The notes: generated by a model from the sequence alone, not told the origin. A stretch of 28,765 bases of DNA from Paramecium octaurelia (GCA_905182995.1 CAJJDP010000009.1:1-28765), one strand, 5' to 3'. Shown: positions 1 through 12,782, numbered from the stretch's first letter. Translations and numbers: made by a program.

Positions 1-457
1 TCAAATTTTGACAATTTTTTTTCTAAACGAAAAAATAATTCTCTAAATTACTTACTTACTCTCTCTAGAATTTTTTCTATCGAAAAAATTACAAATACTA
101 AAAAAAAGTTATACTACAAACCCAAACCCACTTAAAACTTAAAACTCGAAAATAAAAATTTAATATTAATTAAAAAATCTTTAATTATTAAATTTATCTA
201 TAATTTCTGAAAATTAGCCTATATTCTGACAACAAATAAATGAAAGCTTCATAAGAAAGTGAATGTATAAAAGGAAAGAGATATTTATTGAAAGGTATAT
301 TTATTATTTATTTATAATTCAAAATTAGATAGTTGTAAAATATCTCTAAAATTGCAGAAATACTATGAATTTCAAATCTGGATAGAAAAGGTTTCCAAAA
401 TAGATAAAAGCATTTAAATCAAATTCATATATTAAATTTTATATCTAAAATCAAAAA
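1..457. other. AT-rich left flank, no gene seen
   Basis: No convincing reading frame is visible on either strand. The only notable short motif is two adjacent CCCAAA units at about 117-130, which resemble the Paramecium telomeric hexamer but are too short and too far from the window edge to call a telomere. The remainder upstream of the lectin-like gene is A/T runs, where its promoter should lie. Confidence 0.4.
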
Positions 458-1788
458 ATGGCAATAATAATTTTGTTGTTATTATTCCTTTCAGTTTCAT
501 CATTCATAACAATTGATTCAGGATCCTATATTGATCTAAATTATACATTGGGTTTCCCTTGTTAAAATAATTACTAGACAACTAGAACCATTACATTTTC
601 AAACACATTTCAGAATATACCTTAAGTTTTTATTTATGCATACTAACTTGATGTTCCTAATGATGTGACTGAATTTTAATTTTCAATAGCCAGCATTAAA
701 AATACTAGTAAGCTTCTATTTCTTAAATTAGATTTTTAATTCACTGTGAAATGTACCAAAGCTGTTAGAGTATATTCTGTCAGATATGAATGGATAGCAA
801 TAGATGATAAACGAGTTTAGGTGATTAATTCATTTAATATGAATCCCCCAGAGGATAAAGTATTTAATCATGAATTACTCAATGTTGATACTGCAGTAAT
901 AGGGATAACAAGTTTGGCAATTATTGGATAAATCGACTTTAAGTTATCTGTAAATATTGTTTTTTTAATCTTAGATAACATAGTTAACCCCAACCAGTGT
1001 TTCAGTTGAAATAACAAAAGTGACAGGAAAGTTTCAAAATTTGATACAAATAGGTTACCAAATCCTATTAGTATCTTCTAGAGATATCATCAATAAAGGA
1101 CTAGTTACTTTCTCACCTGATTATACTAGTCCTGCAATGAATTCAGAACAAAATAAATGGTTAATATTACCTATTAAGGAATATAATTTAATTATGCCTG
1201 CCAATTAACAATACGAATGTCGAAAAATATAGGAGCATCAACAACTACATTTAGTTTTAAAAAGTGTAAGAATTCTTATTGAAAATAGGGAATAGTGCTG
1301 CTGGTTCATTCCAGATTACGATTTAAAATATGTGGTTGTCATAATTATTTGCAGTAAATTAAGCACTTTAATGCAAAACATTAAGAATAAGTTAAAAATT
1401 AGATTTTTCATAATGTTTAAGACCGTAATTTGAAATCTAAATACTTCAATCAAATTTAATATATAATGAAATTGGACAATTTACAACTAAGGTCTTTAAA
1501 CCAATAACAAATATTGATTTCGTTCTGTTAGTAAATTGTTTAACAGGAAAACATGTAGTCTCTTAATTTAATAAATGCAATGCTTGTCCCATACAAAAAT
1601 ATTATTAATTTAATCACTATTGTCACTCATAAATCAATTTAATAAGCTATTTTCCTAAGTTTACCTAAGTAGATTCAGTTAATTAAGAGTTCACCATCAC
1701 AATAACAAGTTCAAGTTGTTAAGTTAAGTAGATACTTTATAATTAAGTGAGAACAGAATAAATTATTTTAAATATTGAAATATTATGA
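458..1788 (+). CDS. Secreted protein with H-type lectin-like domain
   Basis: ATG at 458 opens a hydrophobic leader (MAIIILLLLFLSVSSF) typical of a signal peptide. Residues about 44-115 resemble an H-type lectin domain: an ITFSNTF...IPQV start, alternating beta-like stretches, and an ending with YEWIAIDD that includes the conserved Trp. A Cys-rich C-terminal part follows (CLTGKHV, KCNACP, HYCHS). TAA and TAG are read as Gln; the final TGA is at 1786. One 25-nt intron at 950-974 is needed. A second correction is needed between about 1209 and 1290, where the frame moves by one: either a 25-nt GT-AG intron at 1264-1288 or one extra A in the run at 1223-1227. H-type lectin domains bind sugars in other proteins; the ligand here is unknown. 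Secretion or cell-surface location is inferred from the leader. The domain call is from recalled family patterns, not a search. Confidence 0.75.
950..974 (+). other. 25-nt spliceosomal intron
   Basis: The segment starts GTAAAT and ends CTTAG, and lies exactly between codon 164 and the next codon (phase 0). Without removal the frame hits TGA near 1005; with removal it continues into the rest of the lectin-like protein. Its size fits the very short introns of Paramecium. Confidence 0.8.
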
Positions 1789-3215
1789 AGTAGGAAAAAT
1801 AATAAAGTTTACATATTAAAATTTTACCATTATTGTTTCTATTTATAAAAGGGTTGGATGTGGTCGAAATTTTTTTTTTTTAAATATATTAATTGCCAAT
1901 CATAAAAACTTAATTTTCTTATGATTAACATAGATTTTGAATTTAAAGTATTTAAATATGTACCTGATCACTTTCAGATCAATAATATTATTGAATCAAT
2001 CTGAACTAAACAATTGTTGTACATTTGATGATGTTTTAAATATTGTCATTATGCTTTAATTTTTGATACTATATATAAAAGTATGATTTTCTATTCCTAG
2101 ATAATCAAAAGTGGATTGGAAATGACCAGATATTTCAGATTTCCATAACAAATAGTACACCAAATTTCCATGCTTTAAAGTTTTGATTTGTTGTCAAAAT
2201 TTGATTTGGCATTTTTATTATATTATTGAGATGATCATTTTAAAAACAAAGAGACCTAACTATCTAAATTATAAGTAATATTAAAGTAATGCATATTATT
2301 TCAACAACATTAGAGAACAAAAAGGGTTTTTGTGGCTATAGTGAGCCTTTTCCACTAGCTAAGATTATGGCAATATGTCATAATTCTTTACAAAGAAATG
2401 AAAATTAAACAAACTTAATCTTAATTCTCTCTTTGACAAATTTCTATTAAAAAATAAAGAACAATATATAAAGATATTTTGATAAGATGAAAACTGCGAA
2501 AATTCAAGTATAATTAGAACTCTTAAATAGATTTATTGGCAAATTAAAAGTTTATACTATTTTATCAGACCAATCGACAACTTTATTATCCTTTTTAGAA
2601 TCTGTGATAATGATAACAATTCATTAACTTCTTCCTTCCATCTTTTCAAATCAGTTGAAGGATAGACAAGAAATTTTGACCTTATAAATATTGAATATTC
2701 ATAAATAATGAATATTCATAAATAATTTTAACTTTACAAATACATAAAGCTATAGTGCTAATCTTTTTAGGTAAACCTATCAAGCTTTATTTGATAATAT
2801 TGCAATTTCTTAATATTTCTATAGTTTAACCAAAAACAACAAGGACTCCAAACCTTAACATTAATTTAATCAAGATTCAAAATAAGTTAAATCAGTCTAC
2901 GTGTTCTTGTAATTGAGGGAAATATGTCAATTCCGACTAATGATCATCCTCAATATTAAAGGATACTAATATTGTATTTAAAGAAATTTCTATCTATTAT
3001 TTCCAAACTAATTACTTTGATTCAAAATGTTGTAGTTAAAGATGTTAGTTGCAACAGTTTTTTGAATTCACTAAATAATGATAAATAATGGGATCTCTTT
3101 TGGTAGTGATTCATAAAGAATTAGAGAGTTTGTAATCCTTTATTAATTATTACCCGATTCTTCATAATTTAGAATAAAATCACAATTTATAAATTGAATC
3201 AATATTATATTATTA

Positions 3216-3300
3216 AGCTAATGCTCTTTTTATAATATTTTATATAAGATAATATATCATATATATGAGATGCCAATACTTGCTTAACATAGCATTAGCT
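3216..3300. repeat. Perfect 10-bp inverted repeat, 65-nt spacer
   Basis: AGCTAATGCT at 3216-3225 is the exact reverse complement of AGCATTAGCT at 3291-3300. The spacer is almost pure A/T. Possible readings are a hairpin or the ends of a very small inserted element; no clear target-site duplication is visible. Confidence 0.5.
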
Positions 3301-3792
3301 ATTGATCTTAGGCATGTAAATAATTTTATGAGAAAGACAAAATGTATTCAAATAATAATAATAGGTTTATGTTAATTAACATAACATTATTTAATTTATA
3401 ATTAAGATTAATACATTAATTTGAGGATTCAATTATTTGTTTGAATAAAACATGAGCCACTGATCCTAAGCGTAATACTTCTTTAAGACATAAAAGTTGA
3501 CTAAATCATAATCATATTTATTGGTGAATAATTAAAAAACGAACATAAAAATTAAAAGTTATCAACTAATATTGTTTTTCAACTTTGATTTCTTCAAAAG
3601 TTTCTAATCCAAATAACAGAATTTATAGTCTTGATTAGTATTCCTTTAAATAAAAAATAATCTATGAGTTTTCCTAATAATCATTTCTTAAATAATACTG
3701 CAAATTATGAAGCTAATATTCTCAACTTAAAGATATTTTCATACATATAAATATTATTGGTCATGAAAAAAATATACTAGAGGTATGAGATG

Positions 3793-4116
3793 ATGCTTAT
3801 TCTATTTCTCCATAAATTCAGGACACTCTGTTTTGAGATATGTATTTTGTTCGAGAAACTACTTAGATTTACATACTCATTCAAGGTTAAAGCAGAATAT
3901 GCTTAAACTTAAATTCATTACAAAAAGAAGATTAATGGAGTTAAAACTTAAAGTAAAAAAGGATTCCTTAGAGTTGATTATAGATACATGAATTAATTTT
4001 AACCATTTAACAATTTAAAGTATCCAAAAAATAAAAGAAAAATGTTCTTCTTTGAACATTGCAATTCAATTTTATTTGAATTTAATGATACCTATATCAA
4101 GTTGGATTAGAAGTGA
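3793..4116 (+). CDS. Unrecognised small ORF (107 aa)
   Basis: With only TGA as stop, ATG at 3793 reads 107 codons to TGA at 4114. The product is basic and aromatic-rich in its second half (for example VDYRYMNQFQPFNNL and KRKMFFFEHCN), with no recognisable domain. It ends about 330 nt before the large membrane protein gene on the same strand. An ORF of this length is only mildly unexpected by chance here, so it may not be a gene. It could also be a remnant of a longer decayed gene. Confidence 0.25.
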
Positions 4117-4443
4117 ACTTTACCTTTTAAATAGAGAAAAATCATAAATTATTTATTCATTAATCTCAATATCATTATTTACTCAGATGATTGAAATAGA
4201 GATGACTAAGTACCTTGTCATAATAGTATTTTGTGGTCCAGTAGTATATTTTATATTTATTGTACAAAACCAATATTCATTCAAATTGTTTAGTTATTCC
4301 TTATAAGGATTTGATATTAAGATTTATTATCAATTTTTTAATTTTAGGACTATCAACAAAAATACTAATCAAACTAACTTATTTTTATTAATATATTGAA
4401 CAATGAACTCAATTTATAGTAATTTTAAATTTTGTTAAATAAA

Positions 4444-7400
4444 ATGAAAGTTGTATATTTATTATTAGGGTGCCTTATTAACTATTTAAATTCAAAGTGC
4501 ATTGAATTATAAGTACAACCTTATATTACTAGTTAATCATTCGAAATAAATTGTAATATTTTAGAAGGAGATGTTGAAGATTATTACTAGCTTCAACACC
4601 TCAATTATCAAATTGTAGAAAAGTCATTCTAAATTCCATATTAAGAAGAACCTATTTTAATATGAGTCATCAATTCCTTGTATCAAAATAAAATACAAGA
4701 AAAGTTGATGTGCTTCTTGCTTGTTAACCTTGAATATTATATCACTTGTATGACCTTTGACTTAATTTTGTATGAGGAATAAACTAATTATAAGGAATTA
4801 ATTAGAATAGAGACAAAAATATTAGCTAACGAAATCTGTGATGAATTGTTTACAAATGAAGATTAGAGTTTAAGCTTATTTTGTCTCAGTTAATCTACTC
4901 TAAAATCTTATTTGTTGGATTTCAAAAGGAATGTGACTTTAAGTTTGGAACTTAATGTGTCTGAACAAATAAATGACGAATGCAAAAAAACATAGATTAA
5001 GTGGAAGGAAAATAAATATTTAATTGTGTTTTATCAATGTTCTAGATGGAAAGTTATATTAATTTAAGACAATCAAGTAAAAACCATATTTGATGCTTAA
5101 ATGATGTAACAAGACACTTACCTATCAAGCCTCTCTTAAATTGATGATGTAACTTTTTGTGAACCTAATGATTCAACTTCTACTCTTTATTTGATAGAAA
5201 ATAATTTTTATAGTAAATTTCATAAAATTATACTGCATGTTCAAGTGCTTTTGAATTAAAATGGAATTATAAATTCCTTATTAGTATAACAAAAAAATCG
5301 AATTCAAAAAATAGTAATATAGCAGAAATGCTAAATGATTGTATTAGTCCATGAATTGAATAAAACCGATCCATCAAAAATTGAAGCAGAAGTCCGACTG
5401 AATTAACAATATCCAATCAATAATATTCACTTTCATTAAAATCTTCTTTTCTTCTAAAACTAATTTGAATTAAATGTATAAATTAATTAACGCATTAATT
5501 AGACATATCAAATTTGCAATACTTCGTTGTAATTTTTTGATTTTGCTAATTTATTCTGTTAATATGATCAGACAAAAAAATTGATATAATTTTATAAATA
5601 TTAACCATTAAGTGATTTTATAAAACCTAAATTGCAGTTTGTGTACGTAATTTAGAAAAACAATTTGTTTAGACGAGATAACGTTGTATAGTGTATTAAA
5701 ATTTTATACGAAAATAATACTTAGAAAGAAGCATCACAATTCACTGAGTTTATAAAATTTCAAAATAATTGTTAAAATAAGTAATAAATATTATGGAATT
5801 TGACTACCCTAACTCTTTTAATAATAGTACTTACTATCTATAAAGTAGGGATGGTAGTCTACAGGTAAGTATATAGAAATATTAAGACTTTCAACACAAT
5901 TGTTTATAAAGACTTTATAAATTTTATTAGTAAGGTAAGTTCTAGCTAAAAGAAATAACAAAAGACTACATATTTTTTCAATATGAAGCTTTTTTTTACA
6001 TCTATGATTGCAAGCATTATCAATTTGTAGTTTCTGTAAGCATAAATTAGTATTATGTACTTGAATCTAAATCAGCCTTTTATTTTGTAAATAGAAATTA
6101 TAGTAGTTATTTGAGAGGAGTTTAATTTACAACAGATATTATTTTAAACTTGAAGATCAAATTAAAAGAAGAGATTACAGGCTTTAAAAAAATTTATGAA
6201 AGTATATTTCTTTACACTAACAGTTCGAATATACCTATTATTATATTAATGCATTCTTAGTAAAATTCAGTACACAATTATCTATCAAAAAATCTTTATT
6301 AACCTGAACCTATTCTTTCTTATTCTGAGTTTGGAAACTCAAAATTTATTCAATATGCAAAGATTTTAATCGTATAAAATTAAAAGCAATTAAGAATGTT
6401 TCAATTTTCAGATTCATTAATTATTTCTGTTCAAGCTAAATTTTCATTTGATTGTTACATTCTAGTTTCAGTACAAAACTCAACTAGATCTTTAATTCTA
6501 AGTTATTTTTATGATTAACAACTACATCAAATTTAAAATTACACTTTTTAGGACTATTCATTTTATTATCCTTTTAAGTACACAATAAACAACGATAACT
6601 TAGCTCTTTTACTTGAATAAAATATATCGCTATATATAGCCATTTTTTAATATAATTTATCCATGTTATCTTTAAATGAAATTATTGAAACTGATGATTC
6701 CTTTTTTTAATTTGATTCCTATCGCTTTTTGTTTTCATTTGATAAAGTATGGAGACATTTATTCTTGAAACAATAATTTGTCGAATTAAAAAGAGAATAA
6801 CCTCTTTAAAACGCCTTGTTCTCAAACTTTTCAATGAAAATAAAAGAGGAGGGTGTTTAATTATGTATTTCAGTTGAAAATCAATGCTTTGAGTTACATT
6901 CTCTCATGAAATCATCTATAATTGAAATTCTAAACACAAAAAGTTTAAAATTAAATATTTCCTAGATGTTTAATGGTCCAATTAGTAATTTGACACTATT
7001 AAATAATTCAAACATAATTTTGAAAGGACCTTTTCAATTTTTGTAAGAAATTTCATTTTGTAAATATTAAACTTCAACAATATGTTTTAGAAAATATCAT
7101 TTAGAATCAAAAAGTTTTACAGTTTTTGTTTAGGAAAATTAAATTTTTGAAGTACTTAAAAATAGTTTATTGAATGATTATTATATAACTTGGTTGAAAT
7201 AGTAAAATTATCTTTGTGTTTCATAATTATTTGATATTCTAAAAATTGATGTAATTGAATGTTCTGAGAATGAAGATGGAGATTGTAAAATTATATCAAA
7301 TCTTAGTGAAAATTTCAAAATAAATTAAACTTCTATAGCAGACACAATAAGAGTTGGTAATTTACTCAGACTCTCAGGTGAAATGAATAAGGCTTTTATT

Positions 7401-8320
7401 TTTATTGATGATATCAATTTTAATGTCTAAATGTTCCCTGACATCATCATAGATATCCAATATATTGAAAAATCTAATAATTAGTACCTCATTCTATAGA
7501 AAAGCAGAGAGGATTAAAATGAATTAGAATTCACTATATATTAGATTAATTTGCATCAAAAATACTAGATATACTCATTAATAATTAATCAATAAATTAT
7601 TCAGAATTATTGAAAAATGGAAATTTTTTAAAAACTAAATTTATAATGAAATTAGTCTCATGTAAATATTCAGGAGATTTGATTAATATTTAACTTCTCG
7701 TTGTGGATTCGTCTTTTTCATAATTATTCTAGTTGAATTTAGATTATTAAAAGAATTAAATTTAATTCTAATTGTTAAACGAGTTTAGAAATTTCATTCC
7801 CTAAAATAGTTTTGTAATTACAGATTTTATCATTTAGTATATAGATGATACTATTTTGGTTTTAAAATAAACTGGTTATGTATTCTCTCAATTTTATGAA
7901 TTTCATTAAGATAGAAAATTATATGACTATTTTCATAAATCTGAAATTTCTATGTAGATAAAAAGATTAAATATATACTTGTTTTAGATGAAAATGAAAT
8001 CTTTTTATATGAATAATACTCCAATTCTGTAATTCTTTTATAATACTCATTTCATTTTCACTGATAGTCTTTCTATATATATAGGAATAATTGGATATGA
8101 ATTAGAAGTATAAAATTGCGATGAAATTGAATAAAATTTTGAATTGCTTGCCTACAATGAGATATCAAATGAGAGAGTTTCATTATAATTACATCTAATT
8201 AAAACAAATCAGTACTCGATGAATAGCATTTTGGGAATTTAAATATCTTGCCTTGCTTTCATATTCATATACACAAGCAAAATTAAGTCTAAATCTAGAA
8301 ATCAAAAGCAAAATAGATGA
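4444..8320 (+). CDS. Giant type I membrane protein, unrecognised family
   Basis: ATG at 4444 gives a leader (MKVVYLLLGCLINYLNS) resembling a signal peptide. About 1,290 codons follow to TGA at 8318, ending with a membrane-spanning stretch (ILGIQISCLAFIFIYTS) and a short basic tail (KIKSKSRNQKQNR). The predicted shape is a large extracellular or lumenal domain anchored by one C-terminal helix. The ectodomain is rich in Asn, Gln and aromatic residues, with many N-x-S/T sites; I recognise no domain. The reading is not clean. An in-frame TGA lies at 4663-4665 (codon 74). The frame shifts once between about 5745 and 5800, and again between 7523 and 7614. No GT-AG intron fits the latter two windows; adding one A to the short A runs near 5767 or 7557 would restore the frame. 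Long TGA-free segments (hundreds of codons) make it clearly coding-derived. It could be a real gene with sequence errors or a young pseudogene. Confidence 0.7.
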
Positions 8321-8766
8321 TTTCGAGTTAAAATCTATTATATAATTATTTTAATAATTATTATTAATTAAAAATAAATAAAATGAAGTAATGTTATTAA
8401 ATTGTAAAATATATAATCAATGGTTTTGTTTATAGGTTGTTTCGAAATATGCGGCTAATTATTTCATATTATACCTAGATTACTTTATTTTAATTGAATT
8501 GAACTCCGCCTTCTCCAAAATGCCTTTTATTTAATAATGAATTTGCTATTTAAAAAGTATTTGTATGATTTCACTTATTAATCATCCATAAATTAAATAA
8601 TCAAAATATATATAGAATGTCTTTTTAATTATATCAGTGCCAGTTTTTACTTGATTATATTTTAAATGATGAACAATTTTTACAAACTTAAAACGAATTA
8701 ATCCTTTATTAACAAAATATTTAATAAATATTTGTTTCGATTATTATTCATCCAAAGTTTATTGAT
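8321..8766. other. AT-rich spacer
   Basis: This lies between the end of the large membrane protein gene and the end of a gene on the opposite strand, so it is a convergent 3' spacer. It is dominated by A/T runs around 8340-8400, and no reading frame stands out. Confidence 0.4.
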
Positions 8767-9654
8767 TCATAGTATTAGAAAAGATACTGAAATTAAAATA
8801 GTAAATAATAACTATATCCAAATTTTTACTTATTACCTCACATATTTAAATAAGTTTTACGTTAAAATGAATCCATTTCCAACCACCCATTCCAAGTTGA
8901 ATATTTTTTACTTCGTTAGTGAGTTGAATGTATTTGGTTGTTAGTCTATGAGCTTTCTTAGCCCTAAATTAATTATTTGAAGTCTATCACTAGGAGTTAA
9001 ATATGATTCATATGCTTCTTTTAACAATTAATTCCTTCGGCAAGATAATTAAGCATTAATTGCCATTCATACTTTAAAATTTAGTCAAAGTTAAATTTAA
9101 AATTAATACAGATGTTAGAGCTTTTTCAACCTTTATATCTCATTTCATTCAAAATATCTGGTTTGGAGAAACTAAATAATAAGAGCTTTCAATTCATTTT
9201 TTAAGTTTGGATACAATCCAAATTTGTTCTGGAGCATTTTACTTTCTCATAGGATTCTATCGTATCTTTTGAATAGTGATATCAAGTAAATGAATCATAT
9301 ATACCTGAGAATCTCTTGACTTTTAGATAATGTTGGAATAATAACTTTTTATTACTAGTACATTTCTTAGGATATATTACAAAAATCTTTCTGAATAATG
9401 AGAATGTATTAAGGAATATTTGATTGGATTAGTTTTCTTCTAAATACTTCATCTGTTGAATCTGCAAATAAAATGTCAATTCTAAGTTCATACATCTCTA
9501 CATCAAACTATTCTAAGCATCTCATTTAAGCTTTATTAATATCAAATGCCTATTCTAATTTGTTAGTAAAGAGTTCCACATCCACTTAGCCAAGAACGAG
9601 TTCACCTTATTTTGAATCAATAAGTATCTTACCTCTGAAACAAGAATCACTCAT
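8767..9654 (-). pseudogene. Broken unrecognised gene, minus strand
   Basis: ATG at 9654 (minus) starts MSDSCFRGKILIDSKQGE and runs 119 codons to TGA at 9295-9297. Coding-like sequence then continues in other frames. A shift of one base in the T run at 9346-9350 (A run on the coding strand) joins EMYQQ to a segment with SQVYMIHLLDITIQKI and QIWIVSK. Further segments include KYEWQLMLNYLAEGI and then LTPSDRLQIINLGLRKL, ending with a hydrophobic run before TGA at 8767-8769. At least three shifts and one or two in-frame TGAs must be crossed. The residue content is natural (acidic start, mixed helices), but I recognise no family. The simplest reading is a decayed gene; homopolymer sequence errors are the alternative. 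The plus-strand ORF at 8732-8944 is its antisense shadow. Confidence 0.45.
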
Positions 9655-10245
9655 ATTAATTTGATTTAATATTCTTTAAATTGAAGAAACCAAAATCCCC
9701 AAATGAATTTGCTACTAAATCAAACTCTTAAAATAATATTTTGGATTTTAAGTCTAGTTTTTATTCAACTATTTCCTTAAATTGTATGTTAATTGTTTTT
9801 ATATATTTAATTATTTAATTAATTATAATGGTTATTCATCTTCATCTAAAGCTGTAAAAAAACTACAATTAAATTCTTTTTAATTCTGGAGGAAAAATTA
9901 ATAGTTATAATGATTTTTTATTGTGGATATTTTTATGTGCATTTCATAAGTAAATCAAATTTATTATTGTTATGGATTATTTGTTGAATTTATAATTGAT
10001 AATTCTAATAATTTCAATGGGAATTTCATATTTAATCACATCATCATAATTTTATTAAGAAAATAAAAAAACTAATTAATGAGATTACAGAATAACGGTT
10101 ATAAAAAATTAATCTTTATATTATAAGTACTGAGCAATAATTCTTAATATATTTGTGTATAAAAACCAGTTATAGACTAAAATATTAGAGAAGTATAATC
10201 TCAACCTAATATTAGCAAATTTAATATTAAAAATTTAGTTGATTT
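9655..10245. other. Divergent upstream region of the tubulin gene
   Basis: This 590-nt AT-rich stretch lies between the start of the minus-strand gene at 9654 and the ATG of the tubulin-like gene at 10246. No convincing ORF is seen. Both promoters would lie here. The duplicated 1,394-bp segment begins inside it, at 9994. Confidence 0.4.
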
Positions 10246-11387
10246 ATGGGAGAAATTATTTAATTGAATTTTGGGGATATTGGAAATAATGTTGGACACT
10301 AATATTTAGAGAAGTTGATAGATGATCATTATCTAGATGATAAAAACAACTCGACGAAGGATTAATACAGACAAAAAGTTCATGTATCATTTGAGGAGTT
10401 AAGGAAGAAATAATACTAATTTAGAGGAATATTTGATAATTCAAGCGATTGTAAAATAACAAATTATATTATAGAATCCATCAATAAACTATTAACATCT
10501 CCTGGATGTGAATACATCAATAATGACTTATTATTGTAGAATAAAAATAGAAATAAATCAGGTACCTTTTCAAATAGCTAAATAAACTTAGAGATTAAGT
10601 ACAAGACGAACTGTTTGAAAAATTGAGTCATCAAATTGAGAGATGTGATAACGTTTTTGGATGTCATTTTGTGCATTCTACTTTTGATTATTCATCAGGT
10701 TCATCATCATAAGCATTAAGTTAATATAGGGAAAGATATTCATCTAAATTTTGCAGTTCATTTTCGATGCTTCCAAACGTTGTAAGTACTAATACAATCG
10801 AGATTTATAATACTACGTTTTCATTATATAGATTAATTGAAGATTGCGATGTAGTTATGATATTTGATTAAGAAGCTTTGGAAAATTAATTGATAAAACT
10901 AAGATAATCCTGTACTTTTGAAAATAATAATAATTTTATAGCGGAATGCTTATTATAATTGAATTGCTCTTAACGTTTTCCTGGTTATTAGAATGGGAAC
11001 ATAAGAAAATTGTCTACTAATCTAATTCCTTTTCCTCGTTTGCACTTTTTGACATGCACCTTTACTCCTATTGATATTAGCTCAGATTTGAATTACTAAT
11101 TAACAAATTTAAGCCTACCTAATAACTCTTATTTCTCTTTTAAAAATTCTACTAGAAATTTATACTTTGCTCAAGCATTGATTACAAGATGCAATTCAAA
11201 TAATATAGATTTTTAATAAGCTTCGTCAACATTCTCAAATAAGATAGAATGGATAGCAGATGCTGTATTTCATATAAATTGTAAGATTGAAAATAGAAAT
11301 CTAGGAAAAACAGTTATGCATGTTGGGAATCATAGAGATTTAGGACATAGCTTCAAAACACATGGCGAGATATTTACTGCAAATTTG
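9994..11387. repeat. 1,394-bp duplicate, copy 1
   Basis: This segment matches 11389-12782 at a constant offset of 1,395 by eye, both in coding and non-coding parts. It ends one base before the single N at 11388. Copy 2 begins one base after the N, at the same sequence (AATTGATAATTC). It is best read as the end of one contig overlapping the start of the next. Confidence 0.9.
10246..11387 (+). CDS. Truncated duplicate of the divergent tubulin gene
   Basis: This is the same gene as at 11641-12935, starting from its ATG at 10246, with the same intron at 10508-10539. It stops at the N at 11388, inside the equivalent of residue 370 (...GEIFTANL), so the last 50 residues are missing. I regard it as an assembly duplicate rather than a second gene, because the match extends through flanking non-coding DNA and the break coincides with an N. 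Confidence 0.8.
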
Positions 11388-11388
11388 N

Positions 11389-12782
11389 AATTGATAATTC
11401 TAATAATTTCAATGGGAATTTCATATTTAATCACATCATCATAATTTTATTAAGAAAATAAAAAAACTAATTAATGAGATTACAGAATAACGGTTATAAA
11501 AAATTAATCTTTATATTATAAGTACTGAGCAATAATTCTTAATATATTTGTGTATAAAAACCAGTTATAGACTAAAATATTAGAGAAGTATAATCTCAAC
11601 CTAATATTAGCAAATTTAATATTAAAAATTTAGTTGATTTATGGGAGAAATTATTTAATTGAATTTTGGGGATATTGGAAATAATGTTGGACACTAATAT
11701 TTAGAGAAGTTGATAGATGATCATTATCTAGATGATAAAAACAACTCGACGAAGGATTAATACAGACAAAAAGTTCATGTATCATTTGAGGAGTTAAGGA
11801 AGAAATAATACTAATTTAGAGGAATATTTGATAATTCAAGCGATTGTAAAATAACAAATTATATTATAGAATCCATCAATAAACTATTAACATCTCCTGG
11901 ATGTGAATACATCAATAATGACTTATTATTGTAGAATAAAAATAGAAATAAATCAGGTACCTTTTCAAATAGCTAAATAAACTTAGAGATTAAGTACAAG
12001 ACGAACTGTTTGAAAAATTGAGTCATCAAATTGAGAGATGTGATAACGTTTTTGGATGTCATTTTGTGCATTCTACTTTTGATTATTCATCAGGTTCATC
12101 ATCATAAGCATTAAGTTAATATAGGGAAAGATATTCATCTAAATTTTGCAGTTCATTTTCGATGCTTCCAAACGTTGTAAGTACTAATACAATCGAGATT
12201 TATAATACTACGTTTTCATTATATAGATTAATTGAAGATTGCGATGTAGTTATGATATTTGATTAAGAAGCTTTGGAAAATTAATTGATAAAACTAAGAT
12301 AATCCTGTACTTTTGAAAATAATAATAATTTTATAGCGGAATGCTTATTATAATTGAATTGCTCTTAACGTTTTCCTGGTTATTAGAATGGGAACATAAG
12401 AAAATTGTCTACTAATCTAATTCCTTTTCCTCGTTTGCACTTTTTGACATGCACCTTTACTCCTATTGATATTAGCTCAGATTTGAATTACTAATTAACA
12501 AATTTAAGCCTACCTAATAACTCTTATTTCTCTTTTAAAAATTCTACTAGAAATTTATACTTTGCTCAAGCATTGATTACAAGATGCAATTCAAATAATA
12601 TAGATTTTTAATAAGCTTCGTCAACATTCTCAAATAAGATAGAATGGATAGCAGATGCTGTATTTCATATAAATTGTAAGATTGAAAATAGAAATCTAGG
12701 AAAAACAGTTATGCATGTTGGGAATCATAGAGATTTAGGACATAGCTTCAAAACACATGGCGAGATATTTACTGCAAATTTG
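11389..12782. repeat. 1,394-bp duplicate, copy 2
   Basis: Second copy of 9994-11387. Unlike copy 1 it runs without a break into unique sequence at 12783, which completes the tubulin reading frame. This supports copy 2 as the true contig start and copy 1 as a redundant contig end. Confidence 0.9.

Larger units (their letters stand above)
1789..4443. other. Gene-poor AT-rich stretch
   Basis: TGA and its complement TCA are dense in all six frames for most of this 2.65 kb. Two ORFs rise slightly above background: 2487-2711 (+, 74 codons, probably chance) and 3793-4116 (+, listed separately). At 2691-2724 the sequence AATATTCATAAATAA is repeated in tandem. A 10-bp inverted repeat sits at 3216-3300. 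This is unusually long for an intergenic region in a somatic Paramecium genome, so it may be decayed genes or germline-type DNA; that is inference. Confidence 0.4.

Noticed and set aside
116..130. CCCAAA repeats resembling a telomere
   Set aside because: Only about two units, internal by more than 100 bases, and no telomere-like run at the window edge.
2487..2711. 74-codon plus-strand ORF (MKTAKIQVQLELLNRF)
   Set aside because: Length is near the chance expectation with TGA as the only stop, and no supporting motif or neighbour was found.
8732..8944. Plus-strand ORF of 70 aa
   Set aside because: It is antisense to a better coding-like minus-strand segment (LTPSDRLQIINLGLRKL).
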